In this document: piece after piece, positions 53,964 to 63,659 of the stretch | How positions within the stretch are numbered: the stretch's first letter is position 1 | Layout: every line of letters begins with the position of its first letter | Assembly: GCF_031450805.1 (NCBI RefSeq) | Contig: NZ_JARTVY010000001.1 | Span: 372,001-436,000 of the forward strand | Origin: Caballeronia sp031450805 | GTDB lineage: Bacteria; Pseudomonadota; Gammaproteobacteria; Burkholderiales; Burkholderiaceae | DNA: 64,000 bases | Reading direction: 5' to 3' | Made by a program: the position numbers and the translations under genes | The notes under the pieces: generated by a model | What the model was told of the DNA's origin: nothing | The model's database searches: none | What the model saw: the letters and a program-made list of their open reading frames with translations, nothing else

Positions 53964-54111
53964 TTTTTTCCCTTGTTTTCTGGTGAACGCTGCCCGGCTC
54001 CGTGCCGTACAGCGGGGGCGTGATTTTAGGAGGTCGTTGTGTTTCGACAGGGAAACCGAGAGCCAAATTGACCAAAAACTACAAAGCCGGTTTGCTTTAC
54101 TGCAATGCAAA

Positions 54112-54142
54112 GAACAAAGCCGCGTCGAACGCGGCTTTGGTT
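54112..54142 (-). terminator. Terminator of oxyR
   Basis: The perfect 9-base stem aaagccgcg (54116-54124) / cgcggcttt (54130-54138) has loop tcgaa, followed on the minus strand by GTTCTTTGC. It lies 26 bases beyond the oxyR stop. Confidence 0.75.
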
Positions 54143-54164
54143 CATTCTGTCTACAGCGGCGTGA

Positions 54165-55124
54165 TTAGTTGACCGCCACCGGCATATCCAGTTTCTTCAC
54201 ACCCGGCAAGTCACACGCGGCAATGGCGTCGCTGATTGCGTCGATAGCCGGCATCCGCGTGAAGCTTTTCCGCCAGGCGAGCACGACGCGCCGGTCCGGC
54301 ACCGGATCGTCGAAAGGAACATAGCTGAGCAAGCCGGCATCGATGCCCGGCGCATGCGGCTTCACTTCCATGACCGACATGCGCGGCAGCACCGTAATGC
54401 CGACGCCGCTCGCGACCATATGGCGAATGGTCTCCAGCGACGAGCCCTCGAACGTCTTCTGAATGCCGTCCGCATTCTGCGAGAAACGCATCAGCTCCGG
54501 ACAAACGCCGAGAACATGGTCGCGGAAGCAGTGACCGCTGCCAAGAAGCAGCATGGTTTCCTGCTTGAGATCGTCCGCGTCGATCTTGCCGCGATTTTCC
54601 CACGCATGCCCCGATGGCATCGCGACGACGAACGGCTCGTCGTACAGCGCGCGCACCATCAGCCCGGTTTCGGGAAACGGCAGCGCCATGATCGCGACAT
54701 CGATTTCGCCCTGCTTCAGCAATTCGATCAGCTTGAGCGTGTAATTCTCCTGCAGCATCAGCGGCATCTGCGGGACTGACTTGATCATCTGCTTGACGAG
54801 CGTCGGCAGCAAATACGGCCCGATCGTATAGATGACGCCCAGCCGCAGCGGCCCCACGAGGGGGTCCTTGCCCTGCTTCGCGATTTCCTTGATGGCAAGC
54901 GTCTGTTCGAGGACGCGCTGCGCCTGCGTGACGATCTGCTCGCCGATCGGCGTGACGCTGACCTCGCTCGTGCCGCGCTCGAAGATCTGCACGTTGAGCT
55001 CGTCCTCGAGCTTCTTGATTGCCACCGACAGCGTCGGCTGGCTGACGAAGCACGCCTCGGCGGCGCGGCCGAAGTGCCGCTCGCGCGCAACCGCGACGAT
55101 GTACTTTAATTCAGTGAGCGTCAT
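54165..55124 (-). CDS. oxyR: Hydrogen peroxide-inducible activator OxyR (LysR family)
   Basis: 319 residues. The N-terminal winged helix reads TELKYIVAVARERHFGRAAEACFVSQPTLSVAI in short overlapping motifs. The redox pair is exactly conserved, Cys199 and Cys208 (GSGHCFRDHVLGVC), with the same numbering as E. coli OxyR, so this is a genuine peroxide sensor rather than a generic LysR regulator. It activates catalase and Dps genes when the disulfide forms. Its likely targets katA and dps lie immediately downstream on the same strand. Confidence 0.97.
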   Translation of the reverse strand: MTLTELKYIVAVARERHFGRAAEACFVSQPTLSVAIKKLEDELNVQIFERGTSEVSVTPIGEQIVTQAQRVLEQTLAIKEIAKQGKDPLVGPLRLGVIYTIGPYLLPTLVKQMIKSVPQMPLMLQENYTLKLIELLKQGEIDVAIMALPFPETGLMVRALYDEPFVVAMPSGHAWENRGKIDADDLKQETMLLLGSGHCFRDHVLGVCPELMRFSQNADGIQKTFEGSSLETIRHMVASGVGITVLPRMSVMEVKPHAPGIDAGLLSYVPFDDPVPDRRVVLAWRKSFTRMPAIDAISDAIAACDLPGVKKLDMPVAVN

Positions 55125-55262
55125 TGGGGGCCAATGAGAGACTTGGATTCAATAGGTTGAAGTTATACACCTGCGAACGCCGGTTCGCCAACTTGTGTTG
55201 CATCGGCGCGCGCGTCTGTCGCGCGTCTATAGGGGACAGACGAGGCGGCGTCGAGTTCTTCG

Positions 55263-57452
55263 TCACGCCTTCAAATACTGCTCGCGCGCGCCGAGCCAGC
55301 GCGCGAGATGCCGCGTGACGGCATCCGGGAACGCATCGAGCATGTGCTGCGCCGCCTCGCGCGCCGGTTCGATCAGCCAGCCGTCGTTTTCAAGACTCGC
55401 GAAACGCAGCATCGCCTCGCCGGATTGCCGCGCGCCCAAGAATTCGCCGGGACCGCGAATTTCCAGATCGCGCCGGGCGATCTCGAAGCCGTCGGTGGTT
55501 TCGCGCATCGTCTGAAGGCGCGCGCGCGCCGTCTGCGAGAGCGGATTCGAGTACATCAACACGCATACCGACGCCGCGCTGCCCCGCCCTACGCGTCCGC
55601 GCAACTGATGCAACTGCGCGAGACCGAACCGCTCCGCATGTTCGATGACCATCAGCGATGCGTTCGGCACGTCGACGCCCACTTCGATCACCGTCGTTGC
55701 GACGAGCAACTGCACGTCGTTGCGCGAGAACGCGTCCATCACGGCGGCTTTCTCGGCTGGCGCCAGCCGGCCGTGAACCAGTCCGACGCGCAGTTCCGGC
55801 AGCGCTGCGACGAGCGTTTCGTAAGTTTCGACGGCCGTCTGCAGTTGCAGCGTCTCGCTCTCTTCGATCAGCGGACAGACCCAATAGACCTGCCGCCCGG
55901 TCAACGCCGCTTCGCGCACGCGGCCGATGATTTCGTCGCGCCGGGAATCGGATACGACCTTGGTCAGGATCGGCGTGCGGCCCGGCGGCAATTCATCGAT
56001 GGTGGAGACGTCGAGATCGGCGTAATACGTCATCGCGAGCGTGCGGGGGATGGGCGTCGCGGACATCATCAACTGATGCGGCTGGAAGTCGTGCTTCCCG
56101 TCGGCCGCGTTGATCGCCTTTGCCCGCAGCGCAAGCCGCTGCGCGACGCCGAAGCGATGCTGCTCGTCCACGATCACGAGGCCGAGACGCGCGAACTCGA
56201 CCGTGTCCTGAATGATCGCGTGCGTGCCGATCACGAGCTGCGCGGTGCCGAGCGCCGCCGCTTCGCTCGCCGCGCGCTTCTCCTTCGCCTTGAGGCTGCC
56301 CGCGAGCCACGCCACGGAAACGCCGAGCGGCTCCAGCCAGCCGCGCAGCTTGCGCGCGTGCTGTTCCGCGAGAATCTCGGTCGGCGCCATCAGCGCGGCC
56401 TGATAACCCGCGTCGATGGCCTGCGCCGCCGCGAGCGCCGCGACGATCGTCTTGCCGCTGCCGACATCGCCCTGCAAGAGACGTTGCATCGGATGCGCGA
56501 GCGTCAGTTCCGCTGCGATTTCGGCGCACACGCGTTCCTGCGCGCCCGTCATCCGGAACGGCAGCGCGCGCAAGAGGCGCACGACGAGCGAATCGGCGTC
56601 GTCGGCGGCGCGGCGTGGCATGGCGGGCGCGGCGCGCGTGCGCCGCTCGGCGTGAGCGCGCTTGAGCGACAGTTGCTGCGCGAGCAATTCCTCGAACTTG
56701 ATGCGCGTCCAGGCCGGATGCGTGCCGTCGATGAGCGCGGTCTCATCCGAATCCGCGCGCGGATGATGCAGCGTCTTGACGGCATCGAGCAGGCCGGGGA
56801 CGTTCAGCGGCGCGACATGCGCCCGCGCGACCGGCTCCGGCAGCAGTTCGGGCAGCGACACGCGAGCGAGCGCGTTGTCGATCGCCTTGCGCAGATACGC
56901 CTGCGAAATGCCCGCCGTGGCCGGATAAACCGGCGTCAGCGCTTGCGGCAGCGGCGTGTCTTCATCGACGGGACGCACGGTTGGATGCACCATCTCCAGG
57001 CCGAAGAAGCCGCCGCGCACGTCGCCGCGCACGCGCAGCCGCATGCCGATGGCCATTTGCCTGACCTGCGAGCCGTAGAAGTTGAGAAAGCGCAGCGTGA
57101 GTTCGTCGCCGGCGTCGTCGTGCAGCCTGACCAGCAACTGGCGACGCGGACGGTAGGCAATCTCATTGTCGAACACGATGCCTTCGGTCTGCGCATTGTC
57201 GCCGGGGATGAGTTCGGCAATCGGCGTCAGCGACGTTTCGTCCTCGTAGCGCATCGGCAGATGCAGGACGAGATCGATGTCCGATTTGAGCCCGAGCCTC
57301 GCGAGCTTGTCCGCCGTCTTGACGGCGGGTTTCGCCTTCTTGTCCGCGCCGTCCGCAGCCTTCGCCCGCTTCCGCGCGGGCGGCGCGACGCTTTCTTCCG
57401 GATTCGGAAGCACATCGGTCGGTGAAGCGAGGCGGCGGTCGGATAAGGGCAT
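55263..57452 (-). CDS. recG: ATP-dependent DNA helicase RecG
   Basis: 729 residues from ATG 57452 (MPLSDRRLASP). An extended basic N-terminus is followed by the wedge/OB domain (about 75-260), then helicase motifs LLQGDVGSGKTIVA (Walker A), VIVDEQHRFG (DEQH box), MMSATPIPRTLAM and QLRGRVGRGSAAS (motif VI). It remodels stalled forks and branched DNA. The minus-strand frame stays open past the start into queA, but that part is an antisense shadow. It is divergent from queA. Confidence 0.97.
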   Translation of the reverse strand: MPLSDRRLASPTDVLPNPEESVAPPARKRAKAADGADKKAKPAVKTADKLARLGLKSDIDLVLHLPMRYEDETSLTPIAELIPGDNAQTEGIVFDNEIAYRPRRQLLVRLHDDAGDELTLRFLNFYGSQVRQMAIGMRLRVRGDVRGGFFGLEMVHPTVRPVDEDTPLPQALTPVYPATAGISQAYLRKAIDNALARVSLPELLPEPVARAHVAPLNVPGLLDAVKTLHHPRADSDETALIDGTHPAWTRIKFEELLAQQLSLKRAHAERRTRAAPAMPRRAADDADSLVVRLLRALPFRMTGAQERVCAEIAAELTLAHPMQRLLQGDVGSGKTIVAALAAAQAIDAGYQAALMAPTEILAEQHARKLRGWLEPLGVSVAWLAGSLKAKEKRAASEAAALGTAQLVIGTHAIIQDTVEFARLGLVIVDEQHRFGVAQRLALRAKAINAADGKHDFQPHQLMMSATPIPRTLAMTYYADLDVSTIDELPPGRTPILTKVVSDSRRDEIIGRVREAALTGRQVYWVCPLIEESETLQLQTAVETYETLVAALPELRVGLVHGRLAPAEKAAVMDAFSRNDVQLLVATTVIEVGVDVPNASLMVIEHAERFGLAQLHQLRGRVGRGSAASVCVLMYSNPLSQTARARLQTMRETTDGFEIARRDLEIRGPGEFLGARQSGEAMLRFASLENDGWLIEPAREAAQHMLDAFPDAVTRHLARWLGAREQYLKA

Positions 57453-57533
57453 CGAATCTCTTCGCAAGTACAATGTGAGGTTTGTTCGGCGCGGATCTGC
57501 GTGTTTGCGCCATCGTTCGTGCGATTTCAAGCC

Positions 57534-58577
57534 ATGTTCACGCTTTCCGATTTCGATTTTAATCTGCCGCCCGAGCTGATCGCGCAGAGTGCGCTCGCCG
57601 AGCGCAGCGCGAGCCGTCTGCTCGAAGTCGACAACCGCAGCACGCCGGCCACGCTCACCGACCGGCGTTTCTCCGAACTGCCCGATCTGATCGCGCCGGG
57701 CGATCTGCTCGTCTTCAACGATACCAAAGTCCTCAAAGCGCGCTTCTTCGGCCAGAAGGCCAGTGGCGGGCGCGTGGAAGTGCTCGTCGAGCGGCTGACC
57801 GGCGCGACGACCGCGCTCGCGCAGATTCGCGCGAGCAAGAGCCCGGCGGCGGGCAGCACGATCCGCCTCGCCGATGCCTTCGACGTCACGGTCGGCGAGC
57901 GCGTCGAGCCGTTCTACACGTTGCACTTTCCGGCCGACTGCCTGACGCTCATCGAGCGATACGGGCGCTTGCCGCTGCCGCCGTATATCGAGCACGACGC
58001 CGACGCCTACGACGAAACGCGCTATCAGACGGTGTACGCGGCGAATCCCGGCGCGGTGGCCGCGCCGACCGCGGGACTCCATTTCGACGACGCCCTCTTC
58101 GCCCGGCTCGATGCACGCGGCGTCGAGCGCGCGACGCTCACGCTGCATGTCGGCGCGGGCACGTTCCAGCCGGTGCGCGTCGAAAACATCGCGGAGCACA
58201 AGATGCACAGCGAGTGGTATGCGCTGCCGCAGACGCTCGTCGACCGCATCGCGGCGGTCAAGGCGCGCGGCAATCGCGTGATCGCGGTCGGCACCACGTC
58301 GATGCGCGCGCTCGAAGCCGCCGCCCGCGACGCCGCCGCCGCCGGCCGCCCGCTTTGTGCGACGAGCGCCGAGACCGACATCTTCATCACGCCGGGCTAC
58401 GCATTCCGCGTGGTCGACCGGCTCGTGACGAACTTCCATCTGCCGAAGTCGACGCTGATGATGCTCGTCTCCGCGTTCGCCGGCATCGACACGATCCGCG
58501 AGGCGTATCGTCACGCGATCGAAGAACGCTACCGTTTCTTCAGCTACGGCGACGCGATGCTGCTCACGCGCGCCTGA
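57534..58577 (+). CDS. queA: S-adenosylmethionine:tRNA ribosyltransferase-isomerase
   Basis: 347 residues from ATG 57534 (MFTLSDFDFNLPPELIAQ). Conserved parts include DLLVFNDTKVLKARFFG, VAAPTAGLHFD, HVGAGTFQPVRVENI and TNFHLPKSTLMMLVSAFAG. It transfers the ribosyl group of SAM to preQ1 in tRNA to make epoxyqueuosine. It is followed by tgt after 53 bases, so the two queuosine genes form an operon leading to yajC-secDF. Confidence 0.97.
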   Translation: MFTLSDFDFNLPPELIAQSALAERSASRLLEVDNRSTPATLTDRRFSELPDLIAPGDLLVFNDTKVLKARFFGQKASGGRVEVLVERLTGATTALAQIRASKSPAAGSTIRLADAFDVTVGERVEPFYTLHFPADCLTLIERYGRLPLPPYIEHDADAYDETRYQTVYAANPGAVAAPTAGLHFDDALFARLDARGVERATLTLHVGAGTFQPVRVENIAEHKMHSEWYALPQTLVDRIAAVKARGNRVIAVGTTSMRALEAAARDAAAAGRPLCATSAETDIFITPGYAFRVVDRLVTNFHLPKSTLMMLVSAFAGIDTIREAYRHAIEERYRFFSYGDAMLLTRA

Positions 58578-58630
58578 CCGCTTTTTATCAACGCTTTGCG
58601 CCGGACTGTTCTCCGGTGGCAGGAACCTCA

Positions 58631-59791
58631 ATGACCGCGAATCACACCCCGCCCGACAACGGGCTCAAGTTCGAACTGCTGACGACCGACGGCCAGGCGC
58701 GCCGCGGCCGTCTCACGCTCAATCACGGCGTCATCGAAACGCCGATTTTCATGCCGGTCGGCACCTACGGCACCGTCAAGGCGATTCAGCCGCGCGAGCT
58801 CGAAGAAATTCGCGCGCAGATCATCCTCGGCAACACGTTCCACTTGTGGCTGCGGCCCGGCCTCGAGACCATCGGCGCGCACGGCGGGCTGCATCGGTTC
58901 ATGGGATGGGACCGGCCGATCCTCACGGATTCCGGCGGCTTTCAGGTTTTTTCGCTCGGCGATCTGCGCAAGATCACCGAGGAAGGCGTCACGTTCGCAT
59001 CGCCGATCAATGGCGACCGGCTGTTCCTGTCGCCCGAAGTGTCGATGCAGATTCAGAAGGTGCTGAACTCCGACATCGTCATGCAGTTCGACGAATGCAC
59101 CCCCTACGCGACCAACGGCGTGCCGACCTCGCACAAGGACGCCGCCGATTCCATGCGCATGTCGATGCGCTGGGCGAAGCGATCCATCGACGAGTTCACG
59201 CGGCTTCGCAACCCGAACGCGCTTTTCGGCATCGTGCAGGGCGGCATGTTCGAGGACCTGCGCGACGAATCGCTCGCGGGGCTGTCGGAGATCGACTTCC
59301 ACGGATTCGCGATCGGCGGGCTGTCCGTCGGCGAGCCGAAGGAAGACATGATGCGCGTGCTCAATCACATCGGCCCGAAGCTGCCAGCCGACAAGCCGCA
59401 TTACCTGATGGGCGTCGGCACGCCGGAAGACCTGGTCAACGGCGTCGCGGCGGGCGTCGACATGTTCGACTGCGTGATGCCGACCCGCAACGCGCGCAAC
59501 GGCTGGCTCTTCACCCGCTTCGGCGACCTGAAGATCAAGAACGCGACGCACAAGAATTCGATGAAGCCGCTCGACGAAAGCTGCGGCTGTTACACGTGCC
59601 AGAACTTCACGCGGGCGTATTTGCACCATTTGCATCGCGTCGGTGAAATTCTCGGCGCGCAACTGAACACCATCCACAATCTGCATTACTACCTGCAACT
59701 GATCGGGGAAGTGCGCGAAGCGATCGAAAACCACACGTTCGAAGCGTTTCGCAAAACGTTCGCGGAGAACCGCGCGCGGGGCGTCGATTAA
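58631..59791 (+). CDS. tgt: Queuine/preQ1 tRNA-guanine transglycosylase
   Basis: 386 residues from ATG 58631, preceded by AGGAACC. The substrate-binding LTDSGGFQVFSLG, the nucleophile Asp region FDCVMPTRNARNGWLF and the zinc site CGCYTCQNFTRAYLHHL (three Cys and a His) are all present. It exchanges guanine 34 for preQ1 in tRNAs with GUN anticodons. The start is fixed by the canonical FELLTTDGQARRGRL after a short leader. Confidence 0.97.
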   Translation: MTANHTPPDNGLKFELLTTDGQARRGRLTLNHGVIETPIFMPVGTYGTVKAIQPRELEEIRAQIILGNTFHLWLRPGLETIGAHGGLHRFMGWDRPILTDSGGFQVFSLGDLRKITEEGVTFASPINGDRLFLSPEVSMQIQKVLNSDIVMQFDECTPYATNGVPTSHKDAADSMRMSMRWAKRSIDEFTRLRNPNALFGIVQGGMFEDLRDESLAGLSEIDFHGFAIGGLSVGEPKEDMMRVLNHIGPKLPADKPHYLMGVGTPEDLVNGVAAGVDMFDCVMPTRNARNGWLFTRFGDLKIKNATHKNSMKPLDESCGCYTCQNFTRAYLHHLHRVGEILGAQLNTIHNLHYYLQLIGEVREAIENHTFEAFRKTFAENRARGVD

Positions 59792-59994
59792 GCGGCGGCC
59801 GACAATTCGTCGCCGGAAGCGGTGACGCATTACAATCAGCTTTCCATTGCCGCGAAAACGCCGTGCGCGCGCCGTAACGGCTTGATGCCAAAGCGCATTC
59901 CGGGGGCTTGGCGGCATGGGCGAGTGGTAGAATACCGGGCTAATTTCTGACCCAGTTTTTGAACGTATTTTCGACGTATAACGGAGAGACCAAC

Positions 59995-60324
59995 GTGTCG
60001 TTCATTTCCAATGCCTTTGCACAAGGCGCTACCGCGGGCAGCGCGGAATCGAGCCTGATGAGCTTCCTGCCGCTGATCCTGATGTTCGCGGTGCTGTACT
60101 TCATCATGATCCGTCCGCAGATGAAGCGTCAGAAGGAACATCGCAACATGCTCGCGGCCATGGCCAAGGGCGATGAAGTGGTGACGAACGGCGGCATCGT
60201 CGGCAAGGTGACGAAGGTGTCGGAAGCATACGTGGGCGTCGAAATCGCCGAGGGCACGGAAATCACCGTGCAGAAGGCGTCGGTCACGACCATCCTTCCG
60301 AAGGGCACGATCAAATCGCTGTAA
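59995..60324 (+). CDS. yajC: Sec translocase accessory protein YajC
   Basis: 109 residues from GTG 59995, preceded by GGAGAGA. One N-terminal membrane helix (about 22-41, FLPLILMFAVLYFIMIRPQM) is followed by the conserved MKRQKEHRNMLAAMAKGDEVVTNGG region, written here in overlapping part only. It binds SecDF in the inner membrane. A TAGAAT -10-like sequence lies at 59928-59933. The TTG at 59959 would add 12 implausible residues. Confidence 0.95.
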   Translation: MSFISNAFAQGATAGSAESSLMSFLPLILMFAVLYFIMIRPQMKRQKEHRNMLAAMAKGDEVVTNGGIVGKVTKVSEAYVGVEIAEGTEITVQKASVTTILPKGTIKSL

Positions 60325-60454
60325 GGCCAGTCTTTTCGCGTCCGGCGCGGCCTCGCTCCGAGCCATCCGAGTCCACGAGTCAACTCAGCCGGCTCGTCGC
60401 GCATAACGCCGGACGCCCTCTCCTCCGAAGCCAACTTTCCGTTCGGCCATCCCC

Positions 60455-62521
60455 ATGAATCGTTATCCCCTCTGGAAGTATGTCGTGATGCTGGTGGCGC
60501 TCGTCATCGGCCTCGTGTACACGCTCCCCAACTTCTTCGGCGAAGCGCCCGCGGTGCAGGTGTCGAGCGGCAAGGCAACGGTCAAGCTCGATTCGTCGAC
60601 GCTCGCCAATGTCGAAAGCGCGCTCGCGGCCAGCAAGATCACCGCGGACGAAGTCACGTTCGACAATTCGCAGGCCAACGCGAACATTCGCGTGCGCCTG
60701 AAGGACACCGACACGCAATTGCGCGTCAAGGACCTGCTCACGAAAACGCTGAACAGCGACCCGACCGATCCCCAATACATCGTCGCGCTGAATCTGCAGA
60801 GCGCCTCGCCGCGCTGGCTGACGGCGCTGCACGCGCTGCCCATGTACCTCGGCCTCGATCTGCGCGGCGGCGTGCACTTCCTGCTGCAAGTGGACATGGC
60901 GGGCGCGCTGAACAAGAAGCTCGATTCCGACGCAGCCGACGCCCGCACGTATCTGCGCGACCGCAACGTCCGTGACGGCGGCGTGAGCCGCGTGGGTCAA
61001 TCGGTCGTCGTGAATTTCGCGGATCAGACGGTGGCGGAAAACGCGCGCACCCTGCTCACGACGGGCGTCTCGGAACTGCAATGGACGACGCGTCAGGGCG
61101 GCGACGGCTTCCAGGTGGTCGGCACGTTCTCGGCCGCCACGCAGCGCGCCGTGGAAGACGGCGCGCTCAAGCAGAACATCACGACGCTGCATAACCGCGT
61201 GAACGAGCTGGGCGTCGCTGAGCCGGTCATCCAGCAACAGGGCGCGGACCGCATCGTGGTCGAACTGCCGGGCGTGCAGGACACGGCGAAGGCGAAAGAC
61301 ATCATCGGCCGCACGGCGACGCTCGAAGCGCGTCTCGCGGACCCGGTCAACACGTACATCGGCCCGAACGACCCGGTGCCGCCGGGCGACGAAGCCTTCA
61401 GGCAGGGCGACAATCGCGTGCTGCTGCGCAAGCAGGTGATCTTCACCGGCGACCGCATCATCGACGCGTCCACGGGCTTCGACGATCACCAGCGTCCGTC
61501 GGTCAACATCCGTCTCGACTCGGCGGGCGGCCGCGCCATTGCGAGCGTGTCGCGAGAGAACATCGGCAAGCCGATGGCGATGGTGCTCTTCGAAAAGGGC
61601 AAGGGCGAGGTGCTGACGGTGGCGAACATCCAGTCGGAACTCGGCGACCGCTTCCAGATCACCGGCCAGCCGACCGCGCAAGCCGCGACCGACCTCGCGC
61701 TGCTGCTGCGCGCCGGTTCGCTCGCCGCGCCGATGGACATCATCGAAGAACGCACGGTCGGGCCGAGCCTCGGCGCCGACAACATCAAGAAGGGCTTCGA
61801 TTCGGTCACCTACGGTTTCGCCGCGATCGCCGTCTTCATGATCGTGTACTACATGCTGTTCGGCCTGATCTCGATGCTCTCGCTGTCGGTCAACCTGCTG
61901 CTGCTCGTTGCCATCCTGTCGATGCTGCAGGCCACGCTGACGCTGCCGGGCATCGCGGCTATCGCGCTTGCACTCGGTATGGCGATCGACGCGAACGTGC
62001 TGATCAACGAACGTGTCCGCGAAGAACTGCGCAACGGCGCGCCGCCGCAGACCGCGATTCAGGAAGGCTTCAAGCACGCCTGGGCGACCATTCTCGACTC
62101 CAACGTGACCACGCTGATTGCCGGCCTCGCGCTGCTCGCGTTCGGCTCCGGCCCGGTGCGCGGCTTCGCGGTGGTGCACTGTATCGGCATTCTGACGTCC
62201 ATGTTCTCGGCCGTGTTCTTCTCACGCGGTCTCGTGAACCTGTGGTACGGCGGCAAGAAGAAGCTGAAGTCGCTGGCCATCGGTCAGGTGTGGCGTCCGG
62301 AAGGCACGGACGGCGAGGCTGCCGCAGCCGCGTATCTGGCGGCCCAGCGCGGTGACGATTCCCCCGTCGACGAGGTCATCACGACGCCCACGGGCAAGAC
62401 GAAGACCGCTGCGGTCGCGCAGCGCGCGGCAGTCCCGGCGCCCGCGCGCTCCGGCAAGCCGACCGTGCGCCGCCGTTCGGGCCCGGGCATCGACCAACAG
62501 AAACCGGGCTCGTCCCACTGA
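60455..62521 (+). CDS. secD: Protein translocase subunit SecD
   Basis: 688 residues. The N-terminal membrane helix (YPLWKYVVMLVALVIGLVY) is followed by the large periplasmic P1 region with LGLDLRGGVHFLLQVDMAG. The C-terminal part (from about 450) has several helices, with LALGMAIDANVLINERVREE and GFKHAWATILDSNVTTLIA. It uses the proton gradient to pull exported proteins through SecYEG. It has a long C-terminal tail rich in Ala/Arg/Pro. It is followed by secF after 18 bases. Confidence 0.97.
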   Translation: MNRYPLWKYVVMLVALVIGLVYTLPNFFGEAPAVQVSSGKATVKLDSSTLANVESALAASKITADEVTFDNSQANANIRVRLKDTDTQLRVKDLLTKTLNSDPTDPQYIVALNLQSASPRWLTALHALPMYLGLDLRGGVHFLLQVDMAGALNKKLDSDAADARTYLRDRNVRDGGVSRVGQSVVVNFADQTVAENARTLLTTGVSELQWTTRQGGDGFQVVGTFSAATQRAVEDGALKQNITTLHNRVNELGVAEPVIQQQGADRIVVELPGVQDTAKAKDIIGRTATLEARLADPVNTYIGPNDPVPPGDEAFRQGDNRVLLRKQVIFTGDRIIDASTGFDDHQRPSVNIRLDSAGGRAIASVSRENIGKPMAMVLFEKGKGEVLTVANIQSELGDRFQITGQPTAQAATDLALLLRAGSLAAPMDIIEERTVGPSLGADNIKKGFDSVTYGFAAIAVFMIVYYMLFGLISMLSLSVNLLLLVAILSMLQATLTLPGIAAIALALGMAIDANVLINERVREELRNGAPPQTAIQEGFKHAWATILDSNVTTLIAGLALLAFGSGPVRGFAVVHCIGILTSMFSAVFFSRGLVNLWYGGKKKLKSLAIGQVWRPEGTDGEAAAAAYLAAQRGDDSPVDEVITTPTGKTKTAAVAQRAAVPAPARSGKPTVRRRSGPGIDQQKPGSSH

Positions 62522-62539
62522 GCCCCGGAGTAACGAAAC

Positions 62540-63490
62540 ATGGAATTCTTCCGCATTCGCCGTGACCTGCCGCTGATGCAGCGCGCGTTGATTTTCAACG
62601 CGATCTCGCTCATCACGTTCCTCGCGGCCGTGTTCTTTCTCGTGCATCGCGGGCTGCATCTGTCGGTGGAGTTCACCGGCGGGACCGTGGTCGAGGTGCA
62701 ATATCCGCAAGCCGTGCCGCTCGAACCGGTGCGCGGCACGATGGCAAGGCTCGGTTATGCCGACGCGCAAGTGCAGAACTTCGGCACGTCGCGCGACGTG
62801 CTGATCCGCCTGCCGCTCAAGCAAGGGCTGACGTCCGCGCAACAAAGCGAGCAGGTCATGGGCGCGCTAAAGGCCAACGACCCGCAAGTGAGCTTGCAAC
62901 GCGTGGAGTTCGTCGGTCCGCAGGTCGGCAAGGAACTGGTCACGAACGGACTCGCCGCGCTCGCGTGCGTGGTGATCGGCATCGTGATTTACCTGTCGTT
63001 CCGATTCGAATGGAAGTACGCGGTGGCGGGCATCATCGCGAACCTGCACGACGTGGTGATCATTCTCGGCTTCTTCGCCTACTTCCAGTGGGAGTTCTCG
63101 CTCTCCGTGCTCGCAGCGATTCTCGCGGTGCTCGGCTATTCGGTGAACGAGTCGGTGGTTATCTTCGACCGGATTCGCGAGACCTTCCGCAAGCAGCGCA
63201 AGATGACGGTGACCGAGGTCATCAACCACGCGATCACGAGCACGATGTCGCGAACCATCATCACGCACGGCTGTACCGAAATGATGGTGCTGTCGATGTT
63301 CTTCTTCGGCGGCCCTACCCTGCATTACTTCGCGCTGGCGCTCACGGTCGGTATTCTCTTCGGTATTTATTCGTCGGTGTTCGTGGCCGCTGCTCTCGCC
63401 ATGTGGTTCGGCGTGAAGCGTGAAGATCTGGTCAAGGACAAGAAGGACAAGTTCGATCCGAACGATCCGAATGCGGGAGCGCAGGTTTAA
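62540..63490 (+). CDS. secF: Protein translocase subunit SecF
   Basis: 316 residues. The first helix (ALIFNAISLITFLAAVFFLV) is followed by VEFTGGTVVEVQYP, and then four or five helices with GYSVNESVVIFDRIRETFRK and SRTIITHGCTEMMVLSMFFF. It forms the SecDF motor with the preceding gene. A ribosome-binding site (GGAG) precedes the ATG. The operon ends at a strong terminator at 63521-63553. Confidence 0.97.
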   Translation: MEFFRIRRDLPLMQRALIFNAISLITFLAAVFFLVHRGLHLSVEFTGGTVVEVQYPQAVPLEPVRGTMARLGYADAQVQNFGTSRDVLIRLPLKQGLTSAQQSEQVMGALKANDPQVSLQRVEFVGPQVGKELVTNGLAALACVVIGIVIYLSFRFEWKYAVAGIIANLHDVVIILGFFAYFQWEFSLSVLAAILAVLGYSVNESVVIFDRIRETFRKQRKMTVTEVINHAITSTMSRTIITHGCTEMMVLSMFFFGGPTLHYFALALTVGILFGIYSSVFVAAALAMWFGVKREDLVKDKKDKFDPNDPNAGAQV

Positions 63491-63520
63491 GGCGCTCGCG
63501 CTGTAGATGTCAGCAAATGC

Positions 63521-63553
63521 AAAGGGCCGATCCATTTGGATCGGCCCTTTTTC
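63521..63553 (+). terminator. Terminator of yajC-secD-secF
   Basis: The perfect 13-base stem aaagggccgatcc (63521-63533) / ggatcggcccttt (63538-63550) has loop attt and a T-rich tail, 30 bases after the secF stop. The A-rich other side may also serve the convergent minus-strand gene. Confidence 0.88.
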
Positions 63554-63659
63554 TTTCAGCTCTTGGCGCCATTACACCGGATACGGATCGAACAATGCGG
63601 TGACTGCTGCTGAAAACGACTTTCGCGAGGGCAACTCTCGGTAAGGCTCGCAGCGCGCC

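Noticed and set aside
57453..58631. Extension of recG through the queA region as one protein of more than 1100 residues
   Set aside because: The extra part is the antisense of queA. RecG has a normal start at 57452.
59911..59945. Stretch before yajC that at first glance looks like the start of a tRNA
   Set aside because: No acceptor-stem pairing, no anticodon stem and no T-loop sequence.
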